Below, in pieces: positions 1 through 6,664 of a stretch of DNA of 64,000 nucleotides (position 1 is the first letter of the stretch; each line of letters opens with the position of its first letter). The position numbers and the translations under genes were made by a program. The notes beneath the pieces were generated by a model, which was given only the letters and a program-made list of their open reading frames with translations, ran no database searches and was not told the DNA's origin. This DNA is from Bacillaceae bacterium. GTDB taxonomy: Bacteria > Bacillota > Bacilli > JACDOE01. The DNA is taken from NCBI GenBank assembly GCA_017656255.1, contig JACDOE010000001.1:1057205-1121204 (forward strand), given 5' to 3'.

Positions 1-141
1 CTCCAGGATCTGAATTTCAATCAATTTGACAGCGACGGATTGCCGATCTTCCTCCTGTCCGGTCCGTTCCCACCTCTCCTTCAACAAATCAAATTCCAGT
101 TGACATTCTTTCAATAATTGGTTAATTTTAAAAATGTTCAT
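1..141 (-). CDS. N-terminal part of an unrecognised protein, cut by the window edge
   Basis: The first 47 residues of a minus-strand gene run off the left edge. They are charged and helical in appearance (MNIFKINQLLKECQ at the start), with no signal peptide or membrane segment. I chose the ATG at 139-141 because an AAAGGTG ribosome site lies about 6 bases upstream; a second in-frame ATG at 145-147 sits too close to that site. I do not recognise the family. The gene diverges from the AbrB-like gene to its right. Confidence 0.55.
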   Translation of the reverse strand, partial: MNIFKINQLLKECQLEFDLLKERWERTGQEEDRQSVAVKLIEIQILE

Positions 142-227
142 TTTCATCACCTTTTATTGAATATATGCAGGCACTCTTCAAAATAAAACCCCTCTAATTT
201 TCAAATTTTGTAAATTTTTATCCAAAG

Positions 228-240
228 TGCAAAATTTGCA
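228..240. promoter_or_regulatory. Perfect 6-bp inverted repeat upstream of the AbrB-like gene
   Basis: TGCAAA-A-TTTGCA is a perfect palindrome around a central base. It lies in the AT-rich gap between the divergent partial gene and the AbrB-like gene, about 33 bases upstream of a TATAAT at 273-278. It could be an operator, but there is no direct evidence of binding. Confidence 0.25.
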
Positions 241-310
241 GTAAAATCGAAGCAGGAATTTACAGTTATACATATAATTATTTAACTTAGCTGAAAGGAG
301 GGGATAGTAG

Positions 311-553
311 ATGAAAGCAACCGGAATGGTACGCAAGGTAGACGAGTTGGGTCGTGTTGTGCTTCCCATTGAACTTCGCAGAACGATGGGAATCGAAATT
401 AAAGATGCGATGGAAATTTATGTAGACAACAACAAGATCATCCTTCAGAAATATCAGCCCGCTTGTCTGTTTTGCGACAACGCTGACAACATAAAATATT
501 ATAAAGACAAAATGATTTGTTCCGAGTGTATTGACAAAATTAAGGATCTATAA
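311..553 (+). CDS. AbrB/SpoVT-family transition-state regulator with C-terminal CxxC-CxxC module
   Basis: An 80-residue DNA-binding protein. Residues 1-48 are a typical AbrB swapped-hairpin domain (VRKVDELGRVVLPIELRR, then EIYVDNNKIILQKY). In B. subtilis AbrB and Abh bind AT-rich promoters as dimers or tetramers and repress stationary-phase genes. Here the usual C-terminal multimerisation domain is replaced by a short module with two CxxC pairs (CLFC and CSEC, 16 residues apart), which could bind zinc. A strong AAAGGAGG site precedes the ATG and a TATAAT lies at 273-278. A rho-independent terminator follows. The family call is secure; the exact role (AbrB versus a paralogue) is not. Confidence 0.88.
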   Translation: MKATGMVRKVDELGRVVLPIELRRTMGIEIKDAMEIYVDNNKIILQKYQPACLFCDNADNIKYYKDKMICSECIDKIKDL

Positions 554-562
554 GAAATTCTC

Positions 563-594
563 GCAAAAAGCCGGATTCAATTCCGGCTTTTTGC
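563..594 (+). terminator. Rho-independent terminator of the AbrB-like gene
   Basis: A 13-bp stem (GCAAAAAGCCGGA pairing with TCCGGCTTTTTGC) whose 3' arm carries the T-run. It starts 10 bases after the stop codon. Confidence 0.85.
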
Positions 595-649
595 TTTGAC
601 ATATGGTGCCAAAAACGGCACTTCAGGCATGAATCCACCCGTCCCGTTA

Positions 650-658
650 TGTTATAAT
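650..658 (+). promoter_or_regulatory. Extended -10 promoter for the yfkK-like gene
   Basis: TG-T-TATAAT is a perfect extended -10 element 44 bases before the start codon of the DUF1128 gene. The -35 region is poor, as is common with extended -10 promoters. Confidence 0.55.
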
Positions 659-701
659 GACAAAAACAACACGGACTGTTGGAAATTAAGGAGGAACATT
701 C

Positions 702-926
702 ATGGATTTGTCAAAACCGAGCAGGGAAAATTTGGCTTATATCCTGAACTGGATTAGCCAAAAACTTAAAGTGGTCAATACCACCATACTGGATCCGGAA
801 GATTTTACAGCCGATCATTATGAAGACTTGCTCGATATATACGAAATGATGAAGAAAAAAGATAAATTCAGCATTTCGGAACAGGAAGCCATTGTCTCAG
901 AACTTGGTAAAATGCGAAAGTCTTAA
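702..926 (+). CDS. yfkK: DUF1128 (UPF0435, YfkK-like) protein
   Basis: A 74-residue soluble protein matching the UPF0435/DUF1128 family known from B. subtilis YfkK. It shows the family core LKVVNTTILDPEDF, then HYEDLLDIYEMMKKKDKFSISE. It is predicted to be an all-helical small protein; no biochemical function is established for the family. An AAGGAGG ribosome site lies 7 bases before the ATG. It is a single-gene unit with its own extended -10 promoter and a terminator just after the stop. Length agrees with the family. Confidence 0.85.
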   Translation: MDLSKPSRENLAYILNWISQKLKVVNTTILDPEDFTADHYEDLLDIYEMMKKKDKFSISEQEAIVSELGKMRKS

Positions 927-931
927 TGGAG

Positions 932-963
932 TCAGGCAGGATAAAACCCCTGCCTGATTTTTA
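932..963 (+). terminator. Rho-independent terminator after yfkK-like gene
   Basis: TCAGGCAGG pairs with CCTGCCTGA and is followed by TTTTTAATT. It works only in the plus direction because there is no T-run on the other side. Confidence 0.85.
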
Positions 964-984
964 ATTGGGTCATGATCAGATTAT

Positions 985-1605
985 TTATTGCGTTTGAGTT
1001 TGATACCCCATTATGTTTTCCGTCCGGATATTCATTTGATTCTGAAGCGGGGCCGGCTGGTAATGGTGAAGAAAAGTTTTCGCCGTATGGCTGTCCATCG
1101 TCGGGACTTGATAAAGGCCTTTTTGATTCATATACTGAAAAACTTCATACGCTTCGTTGACACAATTTACGGCGGAATTCAACATCATCTGCCTGACATT
1201 TGGATCAGCACATTCGAGGGCCTGAGTGACGCTGTTTCTAGCTGAGTTCTTATGAAAACTGAGCATTGCTGCGGCAATCTGACTGTCCTGAAATACGGTA
1301 TTATTCAGTGTAGGCTGCTGAGGCTGTGGCTGACGAAGACCATACTGAATCTGACCCGGCTCTGTCTGATTCACAGGTTGAGGGGACGGCGTTCCCATCG
1401 TTGTTGTAACGGGAGACCTATAATCATGGGTATAGCCCACCATCTCATTATAGGCTCGAACGGTGGAGTCCAGGTGACGGTCAATCATTTGCCGCAGGTT
1501 CTGATCTCGACACTGTTGACGGTAAATGTTAAAGTGATGCATCATATTCAGTTTTTCCTGCATAAATTCATGGGCTTCCATCGCCTCATGGGCACCAAAA
1601 GGCAT
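985..1605 (-). CDS. Spore coat protein, CotF family
   Basis: A 206-residue protein with the coat F (CotF) helical-bundle layout. Residues about 8-60 (AHEFMQEKLNMMHHF ... DRHLDSTVRAYNEM) and about 103-172 (QDSQIAAAMLSFHK ... NEAYEVFQYMNQKG) form two helical halves joined by a Gln/Pro-rich linker. CotF-family proteins are components of the Bacillus spore coat, made late in sporulation in the mother cell. The ATG has an AAGGAGGAATC site. It lies next to the gamma-SASP gene, so this is a small spore-gene neighbourhood. The N-terminal MPFGAHEAME and a Gln-rich tail vary among homologues. Partner proteins cannot be told from sequence. Confidence 0.85.
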   Translation of the reverse strand: MPFGAHEAMEAHEFMQEKLNMMHHFNIYRQQCRDQNLRQMIDRHLDSTVRAYNEMVGYTHDYRSPVTTTMGTPSPQPVNQTEPGQIQYGLRQPQPQQPTLNNTVFQDSQIAAAMLSFHKNSARNSVTQALECADPNVRQMMLNSAVNCVNEAYEVFQYMNQKGLYQVPTMDSHTAKTFLHHYQPAPLQNQMNIRTENIMGYQTQTQ

Positions 1606-1684
1606 ATTTGATTCCTCCTTGAATAAGTTTCATTTTTAGTTAGCTTCGGGAACCATACAGATATGAATTGATGATTGTGTAATG

Positions 1685-1711
1685 AAAAACCCCGGCAGGA
1701 TGAAGCCGGGG
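1685..1711 (-). terminator. Terminator of the gamma-SASP gene
   Basis: GCCCCGGC/GCCGGGG hairpin followed on the minus strand by GTTTTTC, 28 bases after the sspE stop. Confidence 0.85.
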
Positions 1712-1738
1712 CCTGAAATCATTCTGGAAAGGTGTTCG

Positions 1739-2008
1739 TTACTGTAATTGCTGCGGTTGCTGCTGCTGGTTCTGCTGGCTTTGCTGGTTTTGCTGACGAA
1801 CTTGCTGGGTATTGGTACCCGCAAAGTTAGGGTTAAACATCTGCTGAGGTTGAGGCTGCACCTGTTGTTGCAGCTGTTGTTGCTGTTGCAGTTGCTGTTG
1901 TTGGGCACCCTGAAAGCCAGCCTGTTGCACAGCTTTCTGTTGTGAAGCCTGGTTCTGTGCACGAACTTCGTTTACATTGGTTCCTGCTTGGGTTTGTTGT
2001 TGATTCAT
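1739..2008 (-). CDS. sspE: Gamma-type small acid-soluble spore protein
   Basis: An 89-residue, extremely Gln-rich protein. It has two copies of the gamma-SASP repeat, AGTNVNEVRAQNQASQQ near residue 8 and FAGTNTQQVRQQNQQSQQ near residue 62, separated by a Gln-rich spacer. Gamma-SASPs do not bind DNA; they are forespore amino-acid stores degraded by the germination protease GPR, which cuts within these repeats. Length and two-repeat layout match SspE of Bacillus. A GGAGGTG site lies 10 bases upstream of the ATG and a terminator follows. It is probably made under SigG, but I could not assign a convincing promoter. This gene is strong evidence for an endospore former. Confidence 0.92.
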   Translation of the reverse strand: MNQQQTQAGTNVNEVRAQNQASQQKAVQQAGFQGAQQQQLQQQQQLQQQVQPQPQQMFNPNFAGTNTQQVRQQNQQSQQNQQQQPQQLQ

Positions 2009-2085
2009 ATGATTTGAACACCTCCATTAAGTATGATGTCCGGGTACCCAGTTTTTTAGGCAGGTGATTCCTGTCACTCACACAA

Positions 2086-3249
2086 TCATTTTCCCGTAAA
2101 CCACTTAAACCTGCTTTCTGCCCACGCCGCCCAGTCCAGTTTTTTCAATAATTTGCAGTAAGATGTCGTGAATGTTTTGTCTCCTCGATATTCCGCTTTC
2201 TCAAGATGCTTGAACATCGTGGTGTCATGAAACCAGTCCGTACGATCAGGTGCCTCATGGACCCTGTTTTTCCAGACATTGAGGAGTTCAGGGCTGTAGA
2301 TTTTGTTCTGTCCTTTTTTTAGGTGGCAATCGAATATTTTTCTTTGATATATGTGCCGAAATTCCATTTTTTTACGACTAAATACCTCAGGCCAGTAATC
2401 GGCACGCGAGCCGGTATGCGGGTGATCCCTGGCCCAGCGAAATATTTTCGTATTTAACCGATTGCGAGGAAATAAAAGATGATAAAGACTTTTCCCGGTC
2501 CGGATACGCTGGTCGAGTGATGAGAAATTACCGGTTTCCATTCCCGCAAGTTGTACGTTTTTTTGAGAACCGGGTCGACCGTTGTATGGAAAAAGAATCG
2601 GATTCATGTTAAAAAAAATCCTGGCTTTGTATTCCATCGTGTGGACGACATTTTCAACAAAGTAAGGATTTTCAATCAGTCGCTTCTGGATATAGTTCTG
2701 CTCATTGATAATCAGGGCCCGGGTCAGAAAAACAGAGTCCGTTCGTATCAAGAAATCATCCCAAATAGGCCTCATAAACCGGGACACATAAAAAAAAGGG
2801 AGCAAGTAGCTGAGGTTCTTTTTTCTTCGTTTTCCTTCCGCATAAAGTAATAATTGTGGATAAGCATCCTGAAAAATAAGCCAGTTCCCTTTTTCAAGAA
2901 ATTGAAAAAAAGCGGGGATTTCATGCGATTCCAGAAGATATGGAAGCCATTCTCCCTTAAGATCTGTCATATTCCATCCGCTGTTTCGGGATACCATATG
3001 AGCCAGGAATGCCCAGTGAATTTCAGGATAGTGTTGATAAAAATAATAATAGGCTTCGGTCCGGGTCATGTTGTTCAGGTTGCAGGCTATGGTCTGTTGA
3101 TGGATCCGGTTTACCAGTTGCTGTTCCCAGGGTTTTAAATCAGAAAAACCATGGCCGGTTGGCGGATTCGGTACGGGTTTTTTGGAAAGTTGCTTAAGTT
3201 GTGTGAAAACATGTTGGTTGCGGAGGTTGCGATGAGCTATCTGTAACAC
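2086..3249 (-). CDS. DUF2515 protein (YppC-like)
   Basis: A 387-residue protein matching the DUF2515 family (YppC of B. subtilis is a member). The recognisable core is NNMTRTEAYYYFYQHYPEIHWAFLAHMVSRNSGWNMTDLKG at residues about 59-100, followed by a Phe/Tyr/Trp-rich helical body. There is no signal peptide or clear membrane segment. The start is GTG with a weak AGAGGG site upstream. The function of the family is unknown. It lies between spore-associated genes, 77 bases upstream of sspE, but its own spore role is not shown by the sequence. Confidence 0.8.
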   Translation of the reverse strand: MLQIAHRNLRNQHVFTQLKQLSKKPVPNPPTGHGFSDLKPWEQQLVNRIHQQTIACNLNNMTRTEAYYYFYQHYPEIHWAFLAHMVSRNSGWNMTDLKGEWLPYLLESHEIPAFFQFLEKGNWLIFQDAYPQLLLYAEGKRRKKNLSYLLPFFYVSRFMRPIWDDFLIRTDSVFLTRALIINEQNYIQKRLIENPYFVENVVHTMEYKARIFFNMNPILFPYNGRPGSQKNVQLAGMETGNFSSLDQRIRTGKSLYHLLFPRNRLNTKIFRWARDHPHTGSRADYWPEVFSRKKMEFRHIYQRKIFDCHLKKGQNKIYSPELLNVWKNRVHEAPDRTDWFHDTTMFKHLEKAEYRGDKTFTTSYCKLLKKLDWAAWAESRFKWFTGK

Positions 3250-3274
3250 GGGTAATCCCTCTCTGCATTAATGG

Positions 3275-3306
3275 ATAAAAAACACACTTCAGTTCCCTGA
3301 AGTGTG
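3275..3306 (-). terminator. Terminator after the small amphipathic protein gene
   Basis: A perfect 10-bp stem (CACACTTCAG/CTGAAGTGTG) with a 4-base loop and TTTTTT on the minus strand. Confidence 0.88.
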
Positions 3307-3315
3307 ACAACGGCA

Positions 3316-3540
3316 TTATGGTTGGTTGCGGCGTTCCGGGTCCATACGTTTGGCCATGTTTTCAGCCGCTTCAGCGGTGTTTTCAAGGGCATTTGATGCT
3401 GCTTTGCGCGTATTTCTCATGGCATTCTGCGTTGCCTCTGCAACCCGTTCTGCTCCCTCCCGAGTAGCTTCTACTGCCTGTTCCATCATATTATTGCGTT
3501 CGTTTTGCTGACCCTGTTGCTCCTGTTGATCCATAATCAC
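3316..3540 (-). CDS. Small Ala/Glu/Arg-rich amphipathic protein, probably forespore-expressed
   Basis: About 74 residues: a polar Gln-rich head (MDQQEQQGQQNERNN) followed by a long amphipathic helix rich in Ala, Glu and Arg with an 11-residue-like periodicity (EGAERVAEATQNAMRNTRKA). That resembles LEA-like or apolipoprotein-like proteins, though I cannot place it in a named family. An AAAAGGAGG site sits 6 bases before the GTG at 3538-3540; the ATG at 3532-3534 is the alternative. An ATG further upstream overlaps the ribosome site and is unlikely. A SigG-like promoter lies upstream, so a spore protectant role is possible but unproven. Confidence 0.6.
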   Translation of the reverse strand: MIMDQQEQQGQQNERNNMMEQAVEATREGAERVAEATQNAMRNTRKAASNALENTAEAAENMAKRMDPERRNQP

Positions 3541-3565
3541 AATCATCCTCCTTTTCATTTGTTTT

Positions 3566-3596
3566 TATTATCTGACAGGAGGACATCGTTTATGCA
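3566..3596 (-). promoter_or_regulatory. Candidate SigG-type (forespore) promoter
   Basis: TGCATA, 18-base spacer, GATAATA on the minus strand fits the SigG consensus (TGCATA-N18-CATACTA) at 5 of 7 in the -10. It is 26 bases upstream of the GTG of the amphipathic protein gene. Confidence 0.5.
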
Positions 3597-3624
3597 AAAT
3601 CCTCACCACATTTTACTGCTTGTC

Positions 3625-5439
3625 TTATACTCCTTCGACGTGTTCGAGCATACCGTGTTCCTGATCCCGTATTTTTTCAAGCATTTTGATAAACTCTTCC
3701 AGTAAATACGGGTCAAATTGTGTAGAAGCGCATCGGGACAATTCCTCAATTGCTTCGTTATATGTTTTGGTCTGCTGGTACCCCCGATTTGTGGTCATGG
3801 CGTCAAAGGAGTCCACAATGGTAAGAAGACGGGTTAAAAAAGGAATTTCTTCCCCCTTTAGTCCGTCGGGATACCCCTTTCCATCATATCTCTCATGATG
3901 ATGGCGAACCAGGGGAAGAATCGATTTAAGCTCGGGAATGTTTTTCAACAGACTCTCACCATATTCACTGTGTTTTTTTACCCATTCCCACTCATGATCC
4001 AGTAATGAGTCCTTTTTATTTAAAATTTCCCGGGGAATCTCCATTTTACCCAGGTCGTGCAGGATGGCCCCAAATTCCAGTGTCCGACGGTCTTCACTGG
4101 ATAAATTCAGCCATTCAGCAAATGCAAGGGCATACTGGCAGACACGCATGCTGTGGTCGTAGGTCGGCAAATCTTTGTTTTTTAACATACTCATCAGTGA
4201 ATCCACCAGTTGATGCAGTTCCTGATCACTCCGCAGGGCGGCAACGTCCTTGGGTGCATCGGTTTTAATGGAATAGATCTTGGACTTGTTTCGGCCAAGT
4301 CTTTTGGCTGCATACAGGGCCTGGTCTGCATTCCGAACCAGCGCTTCTCCATCGGGGCTGATTTCAGGATAGGTGGAGAGCCCGATGGAAACGGTTAAAC
4401 AACCATACGGCATAACAGACATACCGGTAAAGGAAGCCTTTTGTATTTTTTTACGAATGTTTTCGGCGACATTATAAGCTTCTCTGGAATCGGTATCGGG
4501 AAGCAGGACGACGAATTCCTCCCCACCATAACGGGCAAATATTGCTTTTTCCGGTAAGTTACTGGCTACGATTCCGGCAAACTGTTGCAGGACCTGATCC
4601 CCTACCTGGTGGCCGTATGTATCGTTATATTTCTTAAAATGGTCGATATCCAAAAATAAAACAGACAAACTGTGATCAGTTCCCGCCTTTTTCAATTCCT
4701 CCTTTAACGCCTGCTGAAAGTACCGGTGATTGTAGATGCCTGTCAACTCATCACAGTTTGCCTTCTCCTTGAGTTTTTCAAGTAGGTGAAAATAACGTTT
4801 GTAATTGTCTGCCATAAGTACAACCATCAGTATGAAAATGATCGATCCGATGTAGGTTTGTACTTTGAATAACATGGTCAGGATGAATGCGTAAATGATC
4901 ATCATGAAGTAGTTGTTAGCTGAGTTTTTAAAGAGATCAGACAATGTTCTGATGAAAGATAAGTTGTCTGACAAAAATGCATTAGCTGAAATAATAAGAC
5001 CATTTGTAATCATATAAGTTATTGCCGTTAAAAAAAAAGGCCATGGATTAACAAAATTTATTTCACCAATCATTCCACCAGCATTTATATAAACTAATTT
5101 GGCTACATAAAGCATTATTAAGAATTGAGATGTATTAAAAAGTGCTTGCCATATTTTTAATTTACGATAGAAGAAAACATAAACATTCGTAAATAAAACT
5201 ATCCACATTGTAAGTGAGTACCCATACATCGCTAGTGATGCTAACAAAATAGTTGTATCCAAATGCAGATATTGTTTTGTAGGAAGTGGAATAGCAATTC
5301 TATCAATCACAATTACCATACCAACTAAAAAATAAATAAGGACCACATCTTTTTGATTAAGAGGTCCTAAATTATCAATTAATAAATATGTACCACCCAA
5401 TATTATTATTGAAATAAATACAATTGCTTTTTTGTTCAT
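3625..5439 (-). CDS. Membrane-bound GGDEF / HD-GYP protein (c-di-GMP synthesis and breakdown)
   Basis: A 604-residue cyclic-di-GMP enzyme. Residues 1-215 hold about seven membrane segments forming an unnamed sensor domain. Residues 225-390 are a GGDEF domain with an intact active site (GGEEF at 305-309) but no RxxD inhibitory site (PEKA at 296-299). Residues 405-600 are an HD-GYP phosphodiesterase domain with HDLGK (H461, D462), HHERYDGKGYP and DSFDAMT. GGDEF domains make c-di-GMP and HD-GYP domains hydrolyse it; which activity dominates is unknown. An AAGGTGAT site precedes the ATG. The DNA for the membrane domain is visibly AT-richer than that for the catalytic half. It lies just downstream of the peptide array, with no terminator between, so co-transcription is likely. 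Confidence 0.92.
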   Translation of the reverse strand: MNKKAIVFISIIILGGTYLLIDNLGPLNQKDVVLIYFLVGMVIVIDRIAIPLPTKQYLHLDTTILLASLAMYGYSLTMWIVLFTNVYVFFYRKLKIWQALFNTSQFLIMLYVAKLVYINAGGMIGEINFVNPWPFFLTAITYMITNGLIISANAFLSDNLSFIRTLSDLFKNSANNYFMMIIYAFILTMLFKVQTYIGSIIFILMVVLMADNYKRYFHLLEKLKEKANCDELTGIYNHRYFQQALKEELKKAGTDHSLSVLFLDIDHFKKYNDTYGHQVGDQVLQQFAGIVASNLPEKAIFARYGGEEFVVLLPDTDSREAYNVAENIRKKIQKASFTGMSVMPYGCLTVSIGLSTYPEISPDGEALVRNADQALYAAKRLGRNKSKIYSIKTDAPKDVAALRSDQELHQLVDSLMSMLKNKDLPTYDHSMRVCQYALAFAEWLNLSSEDRRTLEFGAILHDLGKMEIPREILNKKDSLLDHEWEWVKKHSEYGESLLKNIPELKSILPLVRHHHERYDGKGYPDGLKGEEIPFLTRLLTIVDSFDAMTTNRGYQQTKTYNEAIEELSRCASTQFDPYLLEEFIKMLEKIRDQEHGMLEHVEGV

Positions 5440-5514
5440 TATATCACCTTAAATAATTAAGCAACTGAATTAGTCCTTAATATAATAACCTATATTTATG
5501 ATTTTGTATATATT

Positions 5515-5592
5515 TTAATAGTAATACCATCCAGATGTTGCACTTACGATAAACGTTGCTACGATCCCAATATAAACCAGCGCTTTTTTCAT
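5515..5592 (-). CDS. Small hydrophobic peptide, copy 5
   Basis: A 25-residue peptide: MKKALVY, a hydrophobic stretch to about residue 19, then SGWYYY at the C-terminus. It is preceded by AAAGGAGGGGAAGAAG. It differs from copies 3 and 4 by four silent changes. This is the last copy before the GGDEF/HD-GYP gene, which starts 75 bases downstream. Family not recognised. Confidence 0.75.
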   Translation of the reverse strand: MKKALVYIGIVATFIVSATSGWYYY

Positions 5593-5623
5593 CTTCTTCC
5601 CCTCCTTTAATTCTTTTTTCAAA

Positions 5624-5701
5624 TTAATAGTAATACCATCCAGACGTCGCACTTACGATAAACGTCGCTACGATCCCAATGTAAACCAGCGCTTTTTTCA
5701 T
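5624..5701 (-). CDS. Small hydrophobic peptide, copy 4
   Basis: The same 25-residue peptide as copy 5, with an AAAGGAGG site about 8 bases before the ATG. The frame is nucleotide-identical to copy 3. The short Lys-Lys head, one hydrophobic segment and aromatic tail suggest membrane insertion or export with the C-terminus outside. Confidence 0.75.
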   Translation of the reverse strand: MKKALVYIGIVATFIVSATSGWYYY

Positions 5702-5732
5702 CTTCTTTTCCTCCTTTAATTCTTTTTTCAAA

Positions 5733-5810
5733 TTAATAGTAATACCATCCAGACGTCGCACTTACGATAAACGTCGCTACGATCCCAATGTAAACCAGCG
5801 CTTTTTTCAT
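5733..5810 (-). CDS. Small hydrophobic peptide, copy 3
   Basis: Identical peptide and identical coding bases to copy 4, with its own ribosome site. Near-identity of adjacent copies suggests recent duplication or gene conversion. Confidence 0.75.
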   Translation of the reverse strand: MKKALVYIGIVATFIVSATSGWYYY

Positions 5811-5841
5811 CTTCTTTCCCTCCTTTAATTCTTTTTTCAAA

Positions 5842-5919
5842 TTAATAGTAATACCATCCAGACGTCGCACTTACGATAAACGTCGCCACGATCCCAATGT
5901 AAACCATCGCTTTTTTCAT
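5842..5919 (-). CDS. Small hydrophobic peptide, copy 2
   Basis: The same 25-residue peptide with Leu5 to Met and one silent change relative to copies 3 and 4. Ribosome site AAAGGAGG is present. Confidence 0.75.
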   Translation of the reverse strand: MKKAMVYIGIVATFIVSATSGWYYY

Positions 5920-5950
5920 CTTCTTTTCCTCCTTTAATTCTTTTTTCAAA

Positions 5951-6028
5951 TTAATAGTAATACCATCCAGACGTCGCACTTACGATAAACGTCGCCACGA
6001 TCCCAATATAAATCAATGCTTTTTTCAT
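5951..6028 (-). CDS. Small hydrophobic peptide, copy 1, overlapping the end of the DUF5317 gene
   Basis: The first copy in the transcript. Its ATG overlaps the TGA stop of the DUF5317 gene (ATGA), and its ribosome site GGAGGTGA lies within the last DUF5317 codons, so translation of the two is coupled. Relative to copies 3 and 4 it has Val6 to Ile and four silent changes. The coupling is the best evidence that the peptide is truly made. Confidence 0.82.
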   Translation of the reverse strand: MKKALIYIGIVATFIVSATSGWYYY

Positions 6029-6597
6029 ATAATCTCACCTCCGATATTCCGCTTTCTTCTATGCTTCAACATCGTCTTCCAGACGAATATGAAACCTCCG
6101 ACGTTCAAAATGACATCTCCCAGGCTAATCACCTTCTGATTAGGATATGGAGAAACCAAAGGAATAATATCTCCCAAAAACCACAGGTTTGTCTCATCAT
6201 TCATCGGGGTATGTTTGATCGCAGCACCACTGGTTAGAAGGTCCATTGTCTCAGGCTTAACCATCGCAACCGCTTCCACGGATACCGGCATCTTTCCTCC
6301 ATTGACCAACATAACGATCATATTTAACAGGATCCCCAGCAACATCAGATTAAAACCAGGGACATGACGGTTTTGCCATCCCAGAAATAATAGAAAGATG
6401 TAAAAAACAATCACCCAGAACGGAATCCAGGACGCCACCGTCTCATTATAGGCTGCTACAATAAACAAAATTAATTGAATCACAAACAACAATACAATCC
6501 AGATGCCATGCCGAAACTTGATCTCATCAAAACCTTTGAATGTTCCACCTCTTAATAGAGCGATCACAACAGCTAAAATTATTCCGTCAAGAATCAT
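6025..6597 (-). CDS. DUF5317 multi-pass membrane protein
   Basis: A 190-residue integral membrane protein with about five membrane segments, matching DUF5317. The family features are ALLRGGTFKGFDEIKF near residue 14, NGGKMPVS near residue 99, and WFLGDIIPL ... VISLGDVILNVGG near residues 138-165. No function is established for the family. It is the first gene of a set with five peptide copies and a GGDEF/HD-GYP protein. Its last bases supply the ribosome site for peptide copy 1. It could process, export or sense the peptide; this is inference from context only. A weak AGAGG site precedes the ATG. Confidence 0.82.
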   Translation of the reverse strand: MILDGIILAVVIALLRGGTFKGFDEIKFRHGIWIVLLFVIQLILFIVAAYNETVASWIPFWVIVFYIFLLFLGWQNRHVPGFNLMLLGILLNMIVMLVNGGKMPVSVEAVAMVKPETMDLLTSGAAIKHTPMNDETNLWFLGDIIPLVSPYPNQKVISLGDVILNVGGFIFVWKTMLKHRRKRNIGGEII

Positions 6598-6632
6598 ATT
6601 TTTACTTGCCTCTTTCTATATTTAACTTTAAT

Positions 6633-6664
6633 ATTATAATGGGCTATTATTTACTTTTTTTCAA
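6633..6664 (-). promoter_or_regulatory. Weak candidate promoter for the DUF5317-peptide unit
   Basis: On the minus strand a TTGAAA is followed 20 bases later by TATAAT (or 17 bases later by CATTAT), 36 bases upstream of the DUF5317 start. The spacing is not ideal. Confidence 0.3.

Larger units (their letters stand above)
5515..6028 (-). repeat. Five tandem 109-bp units, each encoding the same small hydrophobic peptide
   Basis: Five head-to-tail units with an exact 109-bp period (starts at 6028, 5919, 5810, 5701 and 5592). Each carries a 78-base reading frame and, between frames, a 31-base spacer with an AAAGGAGG ribosome site. Units 3 and 4 are identical within the frame. Relative to them, the other three copies carry nine silent and only two conservative amino-acid changes (L5M, V6I). 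This is selection for the peptide, not a CRISPR or a non-coding repeat. Confidence 0.95.

Noticed and set aside
2009-2085. SigG promoter of sspE
   Set aside because: CATACTT is present but no -35 sits at 17-18 bases, and the start point would fall on the ribosome site.
5515-6028. CRISPR array
   Set aside because: The 109-bp units have no variable spacers, each encodes the same peptide with a ribosome site, and no cas genes are near.
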